In this document: positions 52,717-63,701 of the stretch, one piece after another
Position numbering within the stretch: position 1 is the first letter of the stretch
How the letters are laid out: each line of letters begins with the position of its first letter
Assembly: GCF_009827635.1 (NCBI RefSeq)
Contig: NZ_WTYW01000002.1
Location: 310,001 to 374,000, forward strand
DNA from: Parapontixanthobacter aurantiacus
GTDB taxonomy: Bacteria > Pseudomonadota > Alphaproteobacteria > Sphingomonadales > Sphingomonadaceae
Direction of reading: 5' to 3'
Length of the DNA: 64,000 nucleotides
Notes under the pieces: model-generated
Seen by the model: the letters and a program-made list of their open reading frames with translations, nothing else
Database searches by the model: none
What the model was told of the DNA's origin: nothing
Translations under genes and position numbers: made by a program

Positions 52717-53328
52717 ATGGCAAAGGAACCGCAAAGCGCAACCGATACGGTCGAGGGGCTGGAGGAACTGGCCGACTCCGAAGAGAAGGTGCGTGTCGCA
52801 GATGTGCTCGACAAGTTCGGCAAGCGCAGTTTCGGGCCGGTCATGTTCATTCCGGCAATCCTCGAAATCACACCGGTCGGCGGCATCCCCGGCGTGCCGA
52901 CCGTCCTGGCAACATTGATCGCACTCGTGGCGTTGCAATTGTTGTTCGGTGCGGATCACGTCTGGATGCCGCATTTCGTTCAGAACCGTTCGGTCAAGTC
53001 CGACAAGCTGATGAACGGCGCGGAGAAGCTGGAAGGGATCGCCGACAAGCTCGATCACTGGTTCAAGGGGCGGCTCCAGCAATTCACCGGCCCGACGTGG
53101 CAGAAGATCGCGGCCGTCGCGATCATCCTGTTGTGCCTCACCGTCCCGCCGCTTGAGTTCATTCCGTTCGCAAGTTCGGCCCCGATGATCACGATCGCGG
53201 CATTCGCCCTCGCGCTGACAGTCAAGGACGGGCTGTTGATGCTTATCGCAACGCTGATGTCGGTCGCGGCACTCATCGGCGGGACTTACCTGTATTACAG
53301 TTCCGATGGCAGCGGACTGCCGTTCTGA
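52717..53328 (+). CDS. exoD: ExoD-family membrane protein
   Basis: A 203-residue inner-membrane protein: N-terminal LADSEEKVRVADVLDKFGKR, the hydrophobic ITPVGGIPGVPTVLATLIAL, and two more C-terminal membrane segments (AVAIILLCLTVPPLEFIPFA; GLLMLIATLMSVAALIGGTY). The family is linked to exopolysaccharide synthesis in rhizobia; the exact role is unknown. AAGGAGG precedes ATG 52717. The last 34 bp overlap the convergent outer-membrane channel gene. Confidence 0.85.
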   Translation: MAKEPQSATDTVEGLEELADSEEKVRVADVLDKFGKRSFGPVMFIPAILEITPVGGIPGVPTVLATLIALVALQLLFGADHVWMPHFVQNRSVKSDKLMNGAEKLEGIADKLDHWFKGRLQQFTGPTWQKIAAVAIILLCLTVPPLEFIPFASSAPMITIAAFALALTVKDGLLMLIATLMSVAALIGGTYLYYSSDGSGLPF

Positions 53329-54752
53329 ACGTCCGAACGGGGAGGCTGCGGCTCTCCGCCGATTGCCTGCCATAAAAGGATACGCGCACGCCTTGCAGCG
53401 CCGAACGCTGTCGCGGCACGGGCTGCGCTGTCGTCCGCCGCGCGTCGCGCCTCCAGAACGGTGAGGAAATCGGCCAGTCCTGCGCGATAGCGCGTGTCGG
53501 CCAGCCGCGCTGCGCGCTGGGCGCTGTCGCGTTCGGCGATGAGCGTCGCATATTCGGCATCTGCCGCATCGATGAGGCCGTAAGCCGTCTCGACATCGCC
53601 TAGCCCCTGATAGACTGCATTGCGATAGCTGGCGAAGGCCGCGCGCTTGCGAGCCGCGGCCCGGTCGATTTCCGCTTCCGTCCTGCCGAAATCGACGAGC
53701 GGTGCGGCAACGCTGGCGGCAAGCGTTCCGACGATGCTGTCCTCGTCGAACAGGTCACCTGGAGAGAATGCCAGCAGACCCACGATCGCGCCGAGGTCGA
53801 ATTGCGGAAAGCGCGAGCGGGCGGTGGCGGCAAGCTCCGCATCCTCTGCCGTCAGCAGCGCTGCTGCGCGCAGGATGTCCGGACGGTTCGCGAGCAAGAG
53901 CGACGGAAGCAGGCGAGGGGCCGGGACAAGGTCAGTTTGTACTTGCGACAAGGCGAGTACGGCGTGCACCTCTCCAGCGGGCAGGGCGGTCAGCGTAACC
54001 ACGCGCCCGACGAGACGCGCCCGCTCGTTCGCCAACGCCGCAAGGCGACTTCGAGAGGCGTTGGCGGTCGCTTCGGCGCGGACGCGGTCGAAACCGGGGG
54101 CCAGACCCGAACGCTCGCGGACTCCGGCGAGCCGAGCCAGTTCGAGCGCCGCATCGAGGTCTTCCTGCAATGCACCTTCGCGCGCCGTCAGGCTGCGCCA
54201 GTCGACGATGGCAGCGGCAAGCTCCGACAGCAGGGCTATCCGGACCGCGCTCGCGGCGGCGTCGGCGGCGTCGATCCGGGCGACCGCGGTTCGCTCTCGG
54301 GCGCGCAGCTGCCCGAACAGGTCGGGGTCCCAGCTCGCTGTCAGATTGGCGCCATAGGCGACGCGCTCGGTATCGAAAACGACGTTGGGCGGCAGGGTCC
54401 CGCCGAATTGCGAGGGGTTGGTGCGGGTTCCGGTGACGGACGCGTCGGCTCCGATCAGGGGGAGGCGTTCGGCCCCCGCTCGCCGGGCTGTGGCGCGGGC
54501 TTCCTCAATCCGCGCGGCAGCTTCCGCGAGCCTTGGCGCGTCCGCGATGACGCGCTCGCTCAGCTCGCGAAAGGCCGGGTCGCCCTGCGGAAGCAAGGCC
54601 GCGACGCTCGTATCGGTCGCAACGTCGGGCGCATAAAAGAAGGACGGCGGCAGATCGGGGACGGGCGTCGCGATTTCGGGCGCGGGACCGGCGACGCACG
54701 CGCCGAGGCAGGCCGTCAATGCCGCTGTGTGGATTGATCGAGCCAGCTTCAC
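53295..54752 (-). CDS. Outer-membrane efflux channel (TolC/NodT family)
   Basis: A 485-residue outer-membrane factor with signal and lipobox-like LGAC (Cys19). Two OEP repeats: SWDPDLFGQLRARERTAVAR, ANRPDILRAAALLTAEDAEL and APLVDFGRTEAEIDRAAARK; VYQGLGDVETAYGLIDAADA ends the second. Overlaps the adaptor gene by 4 bp. Together with the adaptor, ATPase and permease it forms an ABC-type (MacAB/DevABC-like) exporter reaching the outside. Confidence 0.92.
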   Translation of the reverse strand: MKLARSIHTAALTACLGACVAGPAPEIATPVPDLPPSFFYAPDVATDTSVAALLPQGDPAFRELSERVIADAPRLAEAAARIEEARATARRAGAERLPLIGADASVTGTRTNPSQFGGTLPPNVVFDTERVAYGANLTASWDPDLFGQLRARERTAVARIDAADAAASAVRIALLSELAAAIVDWRSLTAREGALQEDLDAALELARLAGVRERSGLAPGFDRVRAEATANASRSRLAALANERARLVGRVVTLTALPAGEVHAVLALSQVQTDLVPAPRLLPSLLLANRPDILRAAALLTAEDAELAATARSRFPQFDLGAIVGLLAFSPGDLFDEDSIVGTLAASVAAPLVDFGRTEAEIDRAAARKRAAFASYRNAVYQGLGDVETAYGLIDAADAEYATLIAERDSAQRAARLADTRYRAGLADFLTVLEARRAADDSAARAATAFGAARRARILLWQAIGGEPQPPRSDVQNGSPLPSEL

Positions 54753-55738
54753 CGGGCGCTTTCCCGCGCAGGAATATAGGCATCGACCTGCTGTCCGACC
54801 CGAAAGCCTTCCTCGCTCATGGGCAGGGCGTAGATGGCCTGCACGACTCGCACATCGACCCGTTCCGCGGCGCTGTTCGTCAGCGATCGCTTCGGGACCA
54901 CGAGGGGTTCGATGCGAACGAATTGTGCTTCGACCTGCCTGCTGGCATCGCCGCGCGGCGATACGATGGCGGGCGCACCTTCCTTGATGCGCGTCGCCTG
55001 CTCCTCGTCGATGTCGATCCGGATGTGCAGGGGTCGGGTCTCTCCCATCTGGAGGATCGGCTCGCTGCCCGCGCCCTGCGGACCTCCGGCGGAGACGAAC
55101 TCCCCGACGCGCTTGTCGACGGACAGGATTTCCCCGGTAATCGGTGCGCGCACAGTCAGCCGTCCGATTTCGGTCCGAACCGAGTTCGCCCTTGCTTCGG
55201 CGGCAGAAAGGCGGGACCGCGCAAGTTCGAGCCGCTGCCTTGCGGCTGCCGCTTCGCCTTCGGCGCGAATGACTTCGGAGCGGCTGACGGCGGCCGGATC
55301 CTCGACATTGCGGAACAGCGCCAGCTGGCGGTCCGCCGTTTCGCGAGCGGAGGATGCTTCGGCGATCGCGGCCCGGGCTTCGGCGATCTGCGCGTTCGCT
55401 TCGGTAAGGCTCGCCCGTGCCGCACGATCATCGACGGTGAAGAGGGGCTGACCCTGCTGCACGATATCGCCGGGCTCGACGCGGATGGCGGTCAAAAGGC
55501 CAGAGAGCGCAGTGCCGACCGAGACGATCTCGCTCGACGGTTCGACGATCCCGGCGCCTGCCACGCGGTTCTGACCAGCGAGTTCACCGGTGGCGCGGGG
55601 CGGTTCGCGGCTCGGCTCCTCGAGTTCGCGGTCGGGCAGGCCCGTCACGATGTAGAGGACGGCGATGACGAGTCCGACCAGCGCGACGACCGGCAGGACT
55701 TGCCGCGAAAAGCTGACATTCTTCAAGGATAAAGCCAT
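54749..55738 (-). CDS. HlyD/DevB-like periplasmic adaptor
   Basis: A 329-residue membrane-fusion protein: one N-terminal membrane helix (VLPVVALVGLVIAVLYIV), lipoyl half-motifs LLTAIRVEPGDIVQQGQPLF and LTVRAPITGEILSVDKRVGE around an Ala/Arg-rich coiled coil, then a beta-barrel. 15 bp downstream of the ATPase gene and overlapping the channel gene. It links the inner-membrane ABC exporter to the outer-membrane factor. Confidence 0.9.
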   Translation of the reverse strand: MALSLKNVSFSRQVLPVVALVGLVIAVLYIVTGLPDRELEEPSREPPRATGELAGQNRVAGAGIVEPSSEIVSVGTALSGLLTAIRVEPGDIVQQGQPLFTVDDRAARASLTEANAQIAEARAAIAEASSARETADRQLALFRNVEDPAAVSRSEVIRAEGEAAAARQRLELARSRLSAAEARANSVRTEIGRLTVRAPITGEILSVDKRVGEFVSAGGPQGAGSEPILQMGETRPLHIRIDIDEEQATRIKEGAPAIVSPRGDASRQVEAQFVRIEPLVVPKRSLTNSAAERVDVRVVQAIYALPMSEEGFRVGQQVDAYIPARESAR

Positions 55739-55753
55739 TGGTCTGTCCGATAC

Positions 55754-56491
55754 CTAGTGATCTTTCGGCATTTTTGTGCCGTCGTGGGTTATGCGGCCGT
55801 CTTCGAGGACAAGTATGCGGTCGGCGAGATCGAAGACGCGGTTGTCGTGCGTCACGATGATGACGGAGCGATCCTCGGCCAGCGCTACCTCGCGCAGCAA
55901 GTCCATCACCCTGCGTCCGGATTTCGCATCGAGCGCGGCCGTCGGCTCGTCGCAGACAACGAGGCGCGGTTCGTGGACGAGTGCGCGAGCGATGGCGACG
56001 CGCTGCTGCTGACCGCCGGAAAGCTGGTTCGGCAACTTGTTCGCCTGGTCTCCGATATTGAGCTTGTCGAGCATCTCTGCCGCGCGGTCGCGCGCTTCCT
56101 TGCGATCCATGCCCTGCGCGATCAGCGGGACGGCGGCGTTGTGAGCGGCATCGATCGCCGGGATCAGATTGTACTGCTGGAAGATGAAGCCGATGTTCTG
56201 CAGGCGGAAGCGAACGAGTTCGCGATCGGGCAGGTCGTAGATGTCGGTCCCGAACACCTTTACCTGTCCCTCGGTCGGAAAAAGGATGCCGCACATGATC
56301 GAGATCAGCGTCGTCTTGCCGGAACCCGATTCCCCGACGAGGTAGGTGAGGTTGCCCGGTTCGACGTCAAGGTCGATGCCGTGCAGCACCCGGATGGTCT
56401 GCTGGCCCGCCACGAAATCCCGCGCAATGTCCCGCACGGCGATTGCCGGACCGTTTCCGCCGGCTTGGTCGAGGCTCGGCTGTCCGCTCAT
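55754..56491 (-). CDS. ABC exporter ATP-binding protein, MacB/DevA/LolD type
   Basis: A 245-residue ATPase: Walker A VGESGSGKTTL, Q-loop GFIFQQYNLIP, signature LSGGQQQRVAIAR, Walker B LVVCDEPTAALD, switch His VTHDNRVF. Start ATG 56491 overlaps the permease stop (ATGA). The FQQYNLIP loop is typical of the LolD/MacB group of mechanotransmission exporters. Confidence 0.93.
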   Translation of the reverse strand: MSGQPSLDQAGGNGPAIAVRDIARDFVAGQQTIRVLHGIDLDVEPGNLTYLVGESGSGKTTLISIMCGILFPTEGQVKVFGTDIYDLPDRELVRFRLQNIGFIFQQYNLIPAIDAAHNAAVPLIAQGMDRKEARDRAAEMLDKLNIGDQANKLPNQLSGGQQQRVAIARALVHEPRLVVCDEPTAALDAKSGRRVMDLLREVALAEDRSVIIVTHDNRVFDLADRILVLEDGRITHDGTKMPKDH

Positions 56492-57621
56492 CTGAATACC
56501 GCTGCCGGTTCGGTCTTCATCACGCTGCGCAGTGCGAGCCAACCCGTGAGCGTGATGATGACGAGGATGGAGGCAAAGGAGACGAGCGGAATCTGCCAGG
56601 GAATGTAGAAGCCCTTGAACGTCGGATTGGCGGAGAAAGCATAGATGAAGCCGACCGTGCCGAGAACGCCCAAGCCGTAGCCGACCAGTCCGACCATCAG
56701 CGCCTGTGCGGCGACCATCTGAGCGATTTTGCCGTTCGTCAGGCCGATCGCCTTCAAGGCTCCGAACTGCTTGATGTTGTCGCGAATGAACAGGCTGAAG
56801 GTCAGGCCGACAATGGCGATACCGACGATGAAACCGAGCGCGACGGTAATGCCGAAGTTCAGCGGAATGCCGGTATTCTCGATGATGAAATTGATGCCGT
56901 CCTGCGCAAATTCGTCGCGGGTTCGCGCTCGCAATCCGGTCTCTTCGGTAATGCGTGCGGTCAGCTCCTCTGGAGAGATTTCATCGCTTGCGCCGACGAG
57001 GACGAAGCTTAGGCGATTGCGCGTTCCGGGCACGTAACGCAGCGCCTGGCTGTATTTCGTATACAGCGTTACCTGGCTCGTGAAGCTTGGAATGGAGTCC
57101 GCAATGCCGCGCACGACGGCGCGCTGGTCGTTGAGTTCGAGCCGCTCGCCGATCGGGCTTGCCTCTCCGAACATGCGGGTCGTGCCGACATCGTCGATAA
57201 TAACGGTATCGGGCCGTGACAGGACATCGGTCGTACCGACGACCATGTTCTTGGGCAGGCCGATAAGGGTCGCATCGTCGACGCCGATGACGCTGACGCC
57301 TTCGAGATCGCCGCTTTTCGTGCGGACGGATGCGCTGGCTCGCAGATGGGGCACGGCCCATTCCACCCCGGCCACGCCGCGAACCTTGTCGAGTGCCGTC
57401 GAGGGCATCGGGAAGTTCACGTCGGTCGTGCGGCTGACCGGGTCCATTACCCAGACATCGGCGCTCGGCACGTTGTAGACGCTGCTCGCACCGCGCTCGA
57501 TCAGATTGACGAAGATGACGAGTTGCTGCGTGATCAGCAGCGTCGAAAACGCTATGCCGAACAGCAGGCCGTAGAATTTCTGGTTGTCCCCGGTCAGCAT
57601 CCGGATTGCGATCCAGATCAT
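56488..57621 (-). CDS. ABC exporter permease, DevC/FtsX family
   Basis: A 377-residue permease with the MacB/FtsX layout: one N-terminal membrane helix (FYGLLFGIAFSTLLITQQLV), a large periplasmic domain, and three C-terminal helices (ITVALGFIVGIAIVGLTFSL; MVGLVGYGLGVLGTVGFIYA; IPLVSFASILVIITLTGWLA). First gene of the exporter operon; two operator palindromes lie just upstream. Substrate might be a lipid or siderophore-like compound; not predictable. Confidence 0.9.
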   Translation of the reverse strand: MIWIAIRMLTGDNQKFYGLLFGIAFSTLLITQQLVIFVNLIERGASSVYNVPSADVWVMDPVSRTTDVNFPMPSTALDKVRGVAGVEWAVPHLRASASVRTKSGDLEGVSVIGVDDATLIGLPKNMVVGTTDVLSRPDTVIIDDVGTTRMFGEASPIGERLELNDQRAVVRGIADSIPSFTSQVTLYTKYSQALRYVPGTRNRLSFVLVGASDEISPEELTARITEETGLRARTRDEFAQDGINFIIENTGIPLNFGITVALGFIVGIAIVGLTFSLFIRDNIKQFGALKAIGLTNGKIAQMVAAQALMVGLVGYGLGVLGTVGFIYAFSANPTFKGFYIPWQIPLVSFASILVIITLTGWLALRSVMKTEPAAVFR

Positions 57622-57671
57622 CGGTACCTCGGCAGGCTGGACTTGCGAATCATGCGAACGAGGACCATTGA

Positions 57672-57705
57672 TGAACGGAAGCGTTCAACTGAACGGGGCC
57701 GTTCA
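57672..57705. promoter_or_regulatory. Tandem TetR operators in a divergent promoter
   Basis: Two perfect copies of TGAACG-N4-CGTTCA, at 57672-57687 (spacer GAAG) and 57690-57705 (spacer GGGC), with centres 18 bp apart. They lie between the exporter operon and the TetR gene, ending 2 bp before the TetR start codon. Confidence 0.8.
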
Positions 57706-57707
57706 AT

Positions 57708-58334
57708 TTGTCAAGTGACCGAAACACGAGAACGAAGGCGACCAAGCGGGACCTGATCGTGGACGCGGCGAGCCGCAGCTTTTTCGAGCATGGTTATGCT
57801 GCCTCATCGATCGAGCAGATTTCCGCCGACGCCGGTGTTTCGAAGGTCACCGTCTACAAGCATTTCGGCGACAAGAGCGCGTTGCTTTCCGCTGCGGTCG
57901 AACGCGAATGTGACCGGATGCGCGGTCACTTCGAACTCGAACCGACCGGTTGCGGGACGATCGCGGAGCGGCTTTTCACCATTGGAGAGGCGATGGTCGC
58001 TTTCCTTGCGCGACCCAAGATGATCCAGTTCGAGCGCCGCATTGCCGCCGAAACGGAGCGCGATCCCGAGATCGGGCAGGCATTTCTCAATTCCGGTCCG
58101 CGGACGATGATGGCTGCCCTTGCGCGACTTCTCGAAGCCATCGATGCGAGCGGAGACCTGTCGATTGCGGATCCGATGCTGGCGGCCGAACAGTTCGCGG
58201 CCATGTGCAAGGGTTTCGGTGATCTCGAACGGCGGTTCGGGGTCACGACCGACGGGGCGACGGACCGCAGGCGGATCGAAGCAGCGGTCGACGTCTTTCT
58301 GAAGGCTTACGCCCCGGCAAACCGACGTAGTTAA
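57708..58334 (+). CDS. TetR-family regulator of the ABC exporter operon
   Basis: A 208-residue TetR protein: HTH RDLIVDAASRSFFEHGYAAS, then ISADAGVSKVTVYKHFGDKS, and a C-terminal domain with QFERRIAAETERDPEIGQAF typical of the AefR-like TetR_C group. TTG start at 57708 is accepted because the HTH begins soon after; it begins 2 bp from the second operator, so autorepression would block translation initiation sites too. Likely represses the divergent exporter. Confidence 0.88.
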   Translation: MSSDRNTRTKATKRDLIVDAASRSFFEHGYAASSIEQISADAGVSKVTVYKHFGDKSALLSAAVERECDRMRGHFELEPTGCGTIAERLFTIGEAMVAFLARPKMIQFERRIAAETERDPEIGQAFLNSGPRTMMAALARLLEAIDASGDLSIADPMLAAEQFAAMCKGFGDLERRFGVTTDGATDRRRIEAAVDVFLKAYAPANRRS

Positions 58335-58407
58335 CCGATCGGTTGGAAACTTGTCATTCACCTAGCCTCGCTTACATATAGCGCAGACGACAAGGAATCA
58401 GACGAAG

Positions 58408-60366
<1,959 letters not shown>

Positions 60367-60421
60367 GGGTTTTAAGGAGCGCGGTAGTTCATCCGCCATT
60401 CAAACCGGCAACGACAATTCG

Positions 60422-60454
60422 GGGCGTCCTTCCGATCAGAAGGGCGCCCTTTTT
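60422..60454 (+). terminator. Intrinsic terminator of ftsH
   Basis: GGGCGTCCTTC (60422-60432) pairs with GAAGGGCGCCC (60439-60449), one G-T wobble, followed by five T (60450-60454). Confidence 0.85.
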
Positions 60455-60481
60455 GTTGCTCCGAACCGCAGGGGATGTTCG

Positions 60482-60871
60482 ATGCCGGTTTCCTTCCGCC
60501 TTTCTGTCGCTCTGGCCCTGTCGGCCCTCTCCGTTTCTGCGTCAGCCTCACCCGGTGACGTGAATGCCGACGCCTTCTATCGCGACGCGAAGGAACTGAT
60601 GGACAAGGGAATGCGGGCCATGTTCGACAAGCGGACCAAACCGCGGATGGCTCAGCTCGAGGCGGCGGCGGCCGATGTCCGCGCAGAGAACGAGGCCGCT
60701 ACGAAGCGCGGCGTTCCGCTCTATTGCGTCAGCGATGCCGAGCGGAAGAAAGGTCTCGATGCCAAGAAAATCGTGCAGATGCTGGGCCGCGTTCCCGAAG
60801 CGCAGCGCAAGCGGCTGACCCTTACCAGAGCATGGCGCGCGGCACTTATTCGCGAATATCCTTGCGCCTGA
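60482..60871 (+). CDS. Secreted hypothetical protein with two cysteines
   Basis: 129 residues: a signal peptide (LSVALALSALSVSASAS) and a helical body with two Cys (LYCVSDAERKKG and YPCA at the very end), probably joined by a disulfide in the periplasm. The ending TRAWRAALIREYPC resembles Rap1a/Tai-like immunity-type proteins, but I hold this loosely. It stands alone between ftsH and a convergent DUF3667 gene. Confidence 0.7.
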   Translation: MPVSFRLSVALALSALSVSASASPGDVNADAFYRDAKELMDKGMRAMFDKRTKPRMAQLEAAAADVRAENEAATKRGVPLYCVSDAERKKGLDAKKIVQMLGRVPEAQRKRLTLTRAWRAALIREYPCA

Positions 60872-60884
60872 CCCCTACGGTCCT

Positions 60885-61976
60885 TTAGAGGACGCCCAAG
60901 CCGAGGAGGATCAGCAGGAAAGTCCCGAGAACGATCTGCACGAAGACTTCGAGCAGCAGCAATCGCCATAACGTACCGCGCTTCGAAAGGCGGTAGGTAT
61001 ATTTCATGTGGACCGCATGATGGGCGATCACGCCGACCGTGAATGCGCCCAACGCCCAGTTCTGCGGCAACCCGGCGGACCCCAAAACGACCAGAGTTGC
61101 CAGAAGGATTGTCGCGAAGGCTATCGAATAAGTGACGAACACTGCGTGGTCGTAGAGATTGTATTCCTTTCGCCAGCAGAACAGCAGCCATACGAACGGG
61201 ATCGATAGCGGGATAAGCAGCCAGCTGAACTTGTAGAGGTTCGCTTGCAGTTTCGTCGCAAACACCGCAGGTTCGAGTGCGATCTTGCGGTCGATTAGCG
61301 AACCGAGCGCGTTCGTCGCCCCCGCGTCGGCGGGCTCTTCAATCTGTTCTTCCGCCTCGGGTCCGCGCCATTCCTCGAGCGCCTGCCGCACGAAAGGCAA
61401 CGTCTCTGCCGCACGCTGCGAGCGTTCGCTATTGCCTTCTGTCGCATTGCGGATCGCTTCGGCGCGGCTGCCTGCGCCGCTTTCTATGACTACGATACCG
61501 CCGCCGAGTGGTCCTTCGTTGCCTGCCGCAACGTCCTGCAGCGCGATCTCCGCCGTTCTGAGCGAGGGCGTTACCTTGTCGATTTCTCCGATCGACCCGA
61601 ACTTGATCCCCAGCACCTGCAAGACGAGGAAGATCGCGAAGACGGAGAACAGGAACATCGAGAAGGGCGAGACGAACTTGCGCCTTTCGCCGTCGATATA
61701 GCGCCGGGTCAGCTGGCCGGGCTTGAAGAAAAGTAGCGGGAGCGTGGTCCAGAACTTGCCATCGAGATGCAGGACCCCGTGGATGAAATCATGCATGATC
61801 GCCTTTGCCGAGCGCGGCAGGTGACTGTGTTGCCCACATGCCTCGCAATGCGGGCCGCTGAGGTCCGCGCCGCAATTGAGGCATTCGCTTTCTGCGAAGT
61901 GACCGCTGCGATCAGTTTCCACGCGAGCAGGTGGACCTGCTGCGACCGAAGCCTGCGCCGCCGAGTGCTCGCTCAT
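60885..61976 (-). CDS. DUF3667-family membrane protein
   Basis: A 363-residue protein with an N-terminal zinc ribbon (CLNCGADLSGPHCEACGQ), then LDGKFWTTLPLLFFKPGQLT, the family signature region, YIDGERRKFVSPFSMFLFSV and several membrane helices in the C-terminal half. The family is common in sphingomonads and Bacteroidetes with unknown role. The acidic loop between first and second helices is long (about 120 residues). Confidence 0.85.
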   Translation of the reverse strand: MSEHSAAQASVAAGPPARVETDRSGHFAESECLNCGADLSGPHCEACGQHSHLPRSAKAIMHDFIHGVLHLDGKFWTTLPLLFFKPGQLTRRYIDGERRKFVSPFSMFLFSVFAIFLVLQVLGIKFGSIGEIDKVTPSLRTAEIALQDVAAGNEGPLGGGIVVIESGAGSRAEAIRNATEGNSERSQRAAETLPFVRQALEEWRGPEAEEQIEEPADAGATNALGSLIDRKIALEPAVFATKLQANLYKFSWLLIPLSIPFVWLLFCWRKEYNLYDHAVFVTYSIAFATILLATLVVLGSAGLPQNWALGAFTVGVIAHHAVHMKYTYRLSKRGTLWRLLLLEVFVQIVLGTFLLILLGLGVL

Positions 61977-62107
61977 CCTATTTCCCCCCGGTCCTGCGTT
62001 CGCCGCGATGCGTTATCATGAAGCGGACACCGACTGCAATCGGACGGTCGGAGCGATGGGAACAAACATGGAACGAAAGCGGTTGAAGGTCCAAAAGGAG
62101 CAATATC

Positions 62108-62353
62108 ATGAATGCCACGACCCCTACCGACCATCCCAAGTCCGATCCGGTTTCCAATGCGGAAAAGGACCCGGAAAACTGGACGACCGGCGATGAGACG
62201 ATGACCGGCGCGCAGGCGAGTTACCTGAAGACCTTATGCGAGGAAGCGGGACAGCTCGACGCCTATGACGAAAACCTCACCAAGGCCGAGGCGTCGATGA
62301 AGATCGACGAGATGCAGGCAAAGACCGGGCGCGGGCAGGGCGGCAACTCGTAA
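62108..62353 (+). CDS. DUF3072-family small protein
   Basis: 81 residues with the family signature DPENWTTGDETMTGAQASYL followed by KTLCEEAG. AAGGAG precedes the ATG by 8 bp. Function unknown; its neighbour on the other strand ends 1 bp away. Confidence 0.85.
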   Translation: MNATTPTDHPKSDPVSNAEKDPENWTTGDETMTGAQASYLKTLCEEAGQLDAYDENLTKAEASMKIDEMQAKTGRGQGGNS

Positions 62354-62354
62354 T

Positions 62355-63086
62355 CTAGCGCTTCGCCAGCTTGCGTTCGATCGCAGTCCATAGCCGCGCG
62401 AACGCACCAGCCGCGGGTGACTTCGGGGCGAAAGCTCCGACGGGCTCGCGGCGAATGGCGCATTGTTCGACGACGCTCGCCATCGGGATGACCGGCCAGC
62501 CACGATTGGCGGCGCAGGTTTCGCGGTGAAGATTGCGACGCAGATCGACCATGGAAAGCACCGGCAATATCGGGGGATGTCCCTTTCCAATGCTGCGCAC
62601 TGCGGTGACGACGGTGTCGAACGCCCGCGAGGAAAGCGGGGATGGGGGCAGCGGTACGATGATGACGTCGGCGGCCCGCATGACCTGGGCGCTGATTTCG
62701 TTGAGGACCGGCGGGCAGTCGAGCACGATACGTTCGTAATCGCGCGCGAGCTTGCCGGTCAGCTTGGCAAGTCGCTTGCGCTTGCCGATACCTGCAAATT
62801 GCGCATCGAGTGCCCGAATGCTTTCATCGGCGGGCAGGACGTGCAGATCTTCGAAGCCGGTCGCCGATATCAGTTCAGCGGGCTCGCGCTGTCCGTCGAA
62901 TACGTCGCTGGCCCGGTCCCGACGGTTCGGTTCGACCCCGAGGAGGAAGGCCGACCCGCCCCCGGCATCGAGGTCCCACAGCAGGGTGCGGCGACAGGAG
63001 ATCGTGGCGGAGCACCATGCGAGGTTGGCGGCCAGCGTCGTCTTCCCGACGCCGCCCTTGACGCTGTAGAGAGCCACTACGGCCAT
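62355..63086 (-). CDS. ParA/MinD-family ATPase
   Basis: A 243-residue deviant Walker ATPase: YSVKGGVGKTTLAANLAWCS, LLWDLDAGGGSAFLLG and the Walker B-like ERIVLDCPPVLNEIS. No ParB gene adjacent, so it is an orphan ParA, of the kind that positions proteins or is used in cell-cycle or synthesis complexes. Chromosomal, unlike the island ParA at 32.6-33.6 kb. Confidence 0.88.
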   Translation of the reverse strand: MAVVALYSVKGGVGKTTLAANLAWCSATISCRRTLLWDLDAGGGSAFLLGVEPNRRDRASDVFDGQREPAELISATGFEDLHVLPADESIRALDAQFAGIGKRKRLAKLTGKLARDYERIVLDCPPVLNEISAQVMRAADVIIVPLPPSPLSSRAFDTVVTAVRSIGKGHPPILPVLSMVDLRRNLHRETCAANRGWPVIPMASVVEQCAIRREPVGAFAPKSPAAGAFARLWTAIERKLAKR

Positions 63087-63170
63087 CGCGAACTATCCCC
63101 CTGCGCATGGCGAAACCTCCGGCGCGAAGTACCGGAAAAGTGCGGGACATCCATTCGCCATTCTGACAGC

Positions 63171-63199
63171 AAAAGAAAAGGCCGCCCCAAAGGACGGCC
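63171..63199 (-). terminator. Intrinsic terminator of rpoZ
   Basis: On the minus strand GGCCGTCC (63199-63192) and GGGCGGCC (63187-63180) form an 8-bp stem with one G-T pair and a 4-base loop, followed by TTTTCTTTT (63179-63171). Confidence 0.75.
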
Positions 63200-63245
63200 C
63201 AATCTGAAACATCATACGGTGAGCGCGTCGCTCTCGACCCGTAGC

Positions 63246-63590
63246 TCAACCGTCGTAGTCGGCGCCGATGGATGTCGATCGCGCGGGGGCCGAAGCCGTG
63301 ATCCGCAATGCTTCCGCCGACTGGCTGAGCGAACCGATGTCATCGGCCTCGTCCTCGTCATCGGGAAGGATTTTCTGCAAGCTCGTGACCAGGCTTTCCT
63401 GCAGATCCTTCGGCTTGATCGTCTGGTCGGCAATTTCGCGCAGGGCGACGACCGGGTTCTTGTCGCGATCGCGATCGACCGTCAGTTCCGCGCCGCCGCT
63501 GATCTCGCGAGCCCGCTCCGCAGCCAGCAGAACGAGATCGAAACGGTTCGGGACCTTGTCCACGCAATCTTCAACGGTAACGCGCGCCAT
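63246..63590 (-). CDS. rpoZ: RNA polymerase omega subunit
   Basis: A 114-residue omega subunit: [38 protein letters not shown] and [15 protein letters not shown] are diagnostic. It assists assembly of the beta' subunit. An acidic C-terminal tail ([11 protein letters not shown]) is typical for sphingomonads. Followed by a terminator. Confidence 0.96.
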   Translation of the reverse strand: MARVTVEDCVDKVPNRFDLVLLAAERAREISGGAELTVDRDRDKNPVVALREIADQTIKPKDLQESLVTSLQKILPDDEDEADDIGSLSQSAEALRITASAPARSTSIGADYDG

Positions 63591-63701
63591 TCAGCACTCC
63601 GGGCAATCTTGAATTGATAGGAAAGCCGGTCAGATAGGCGCTTTGCCCGGTTTCGTCAAGGATTTGCAAAGGGTGCCGGTCGCGCCTAGCAGGTCAGGAG
63701 G

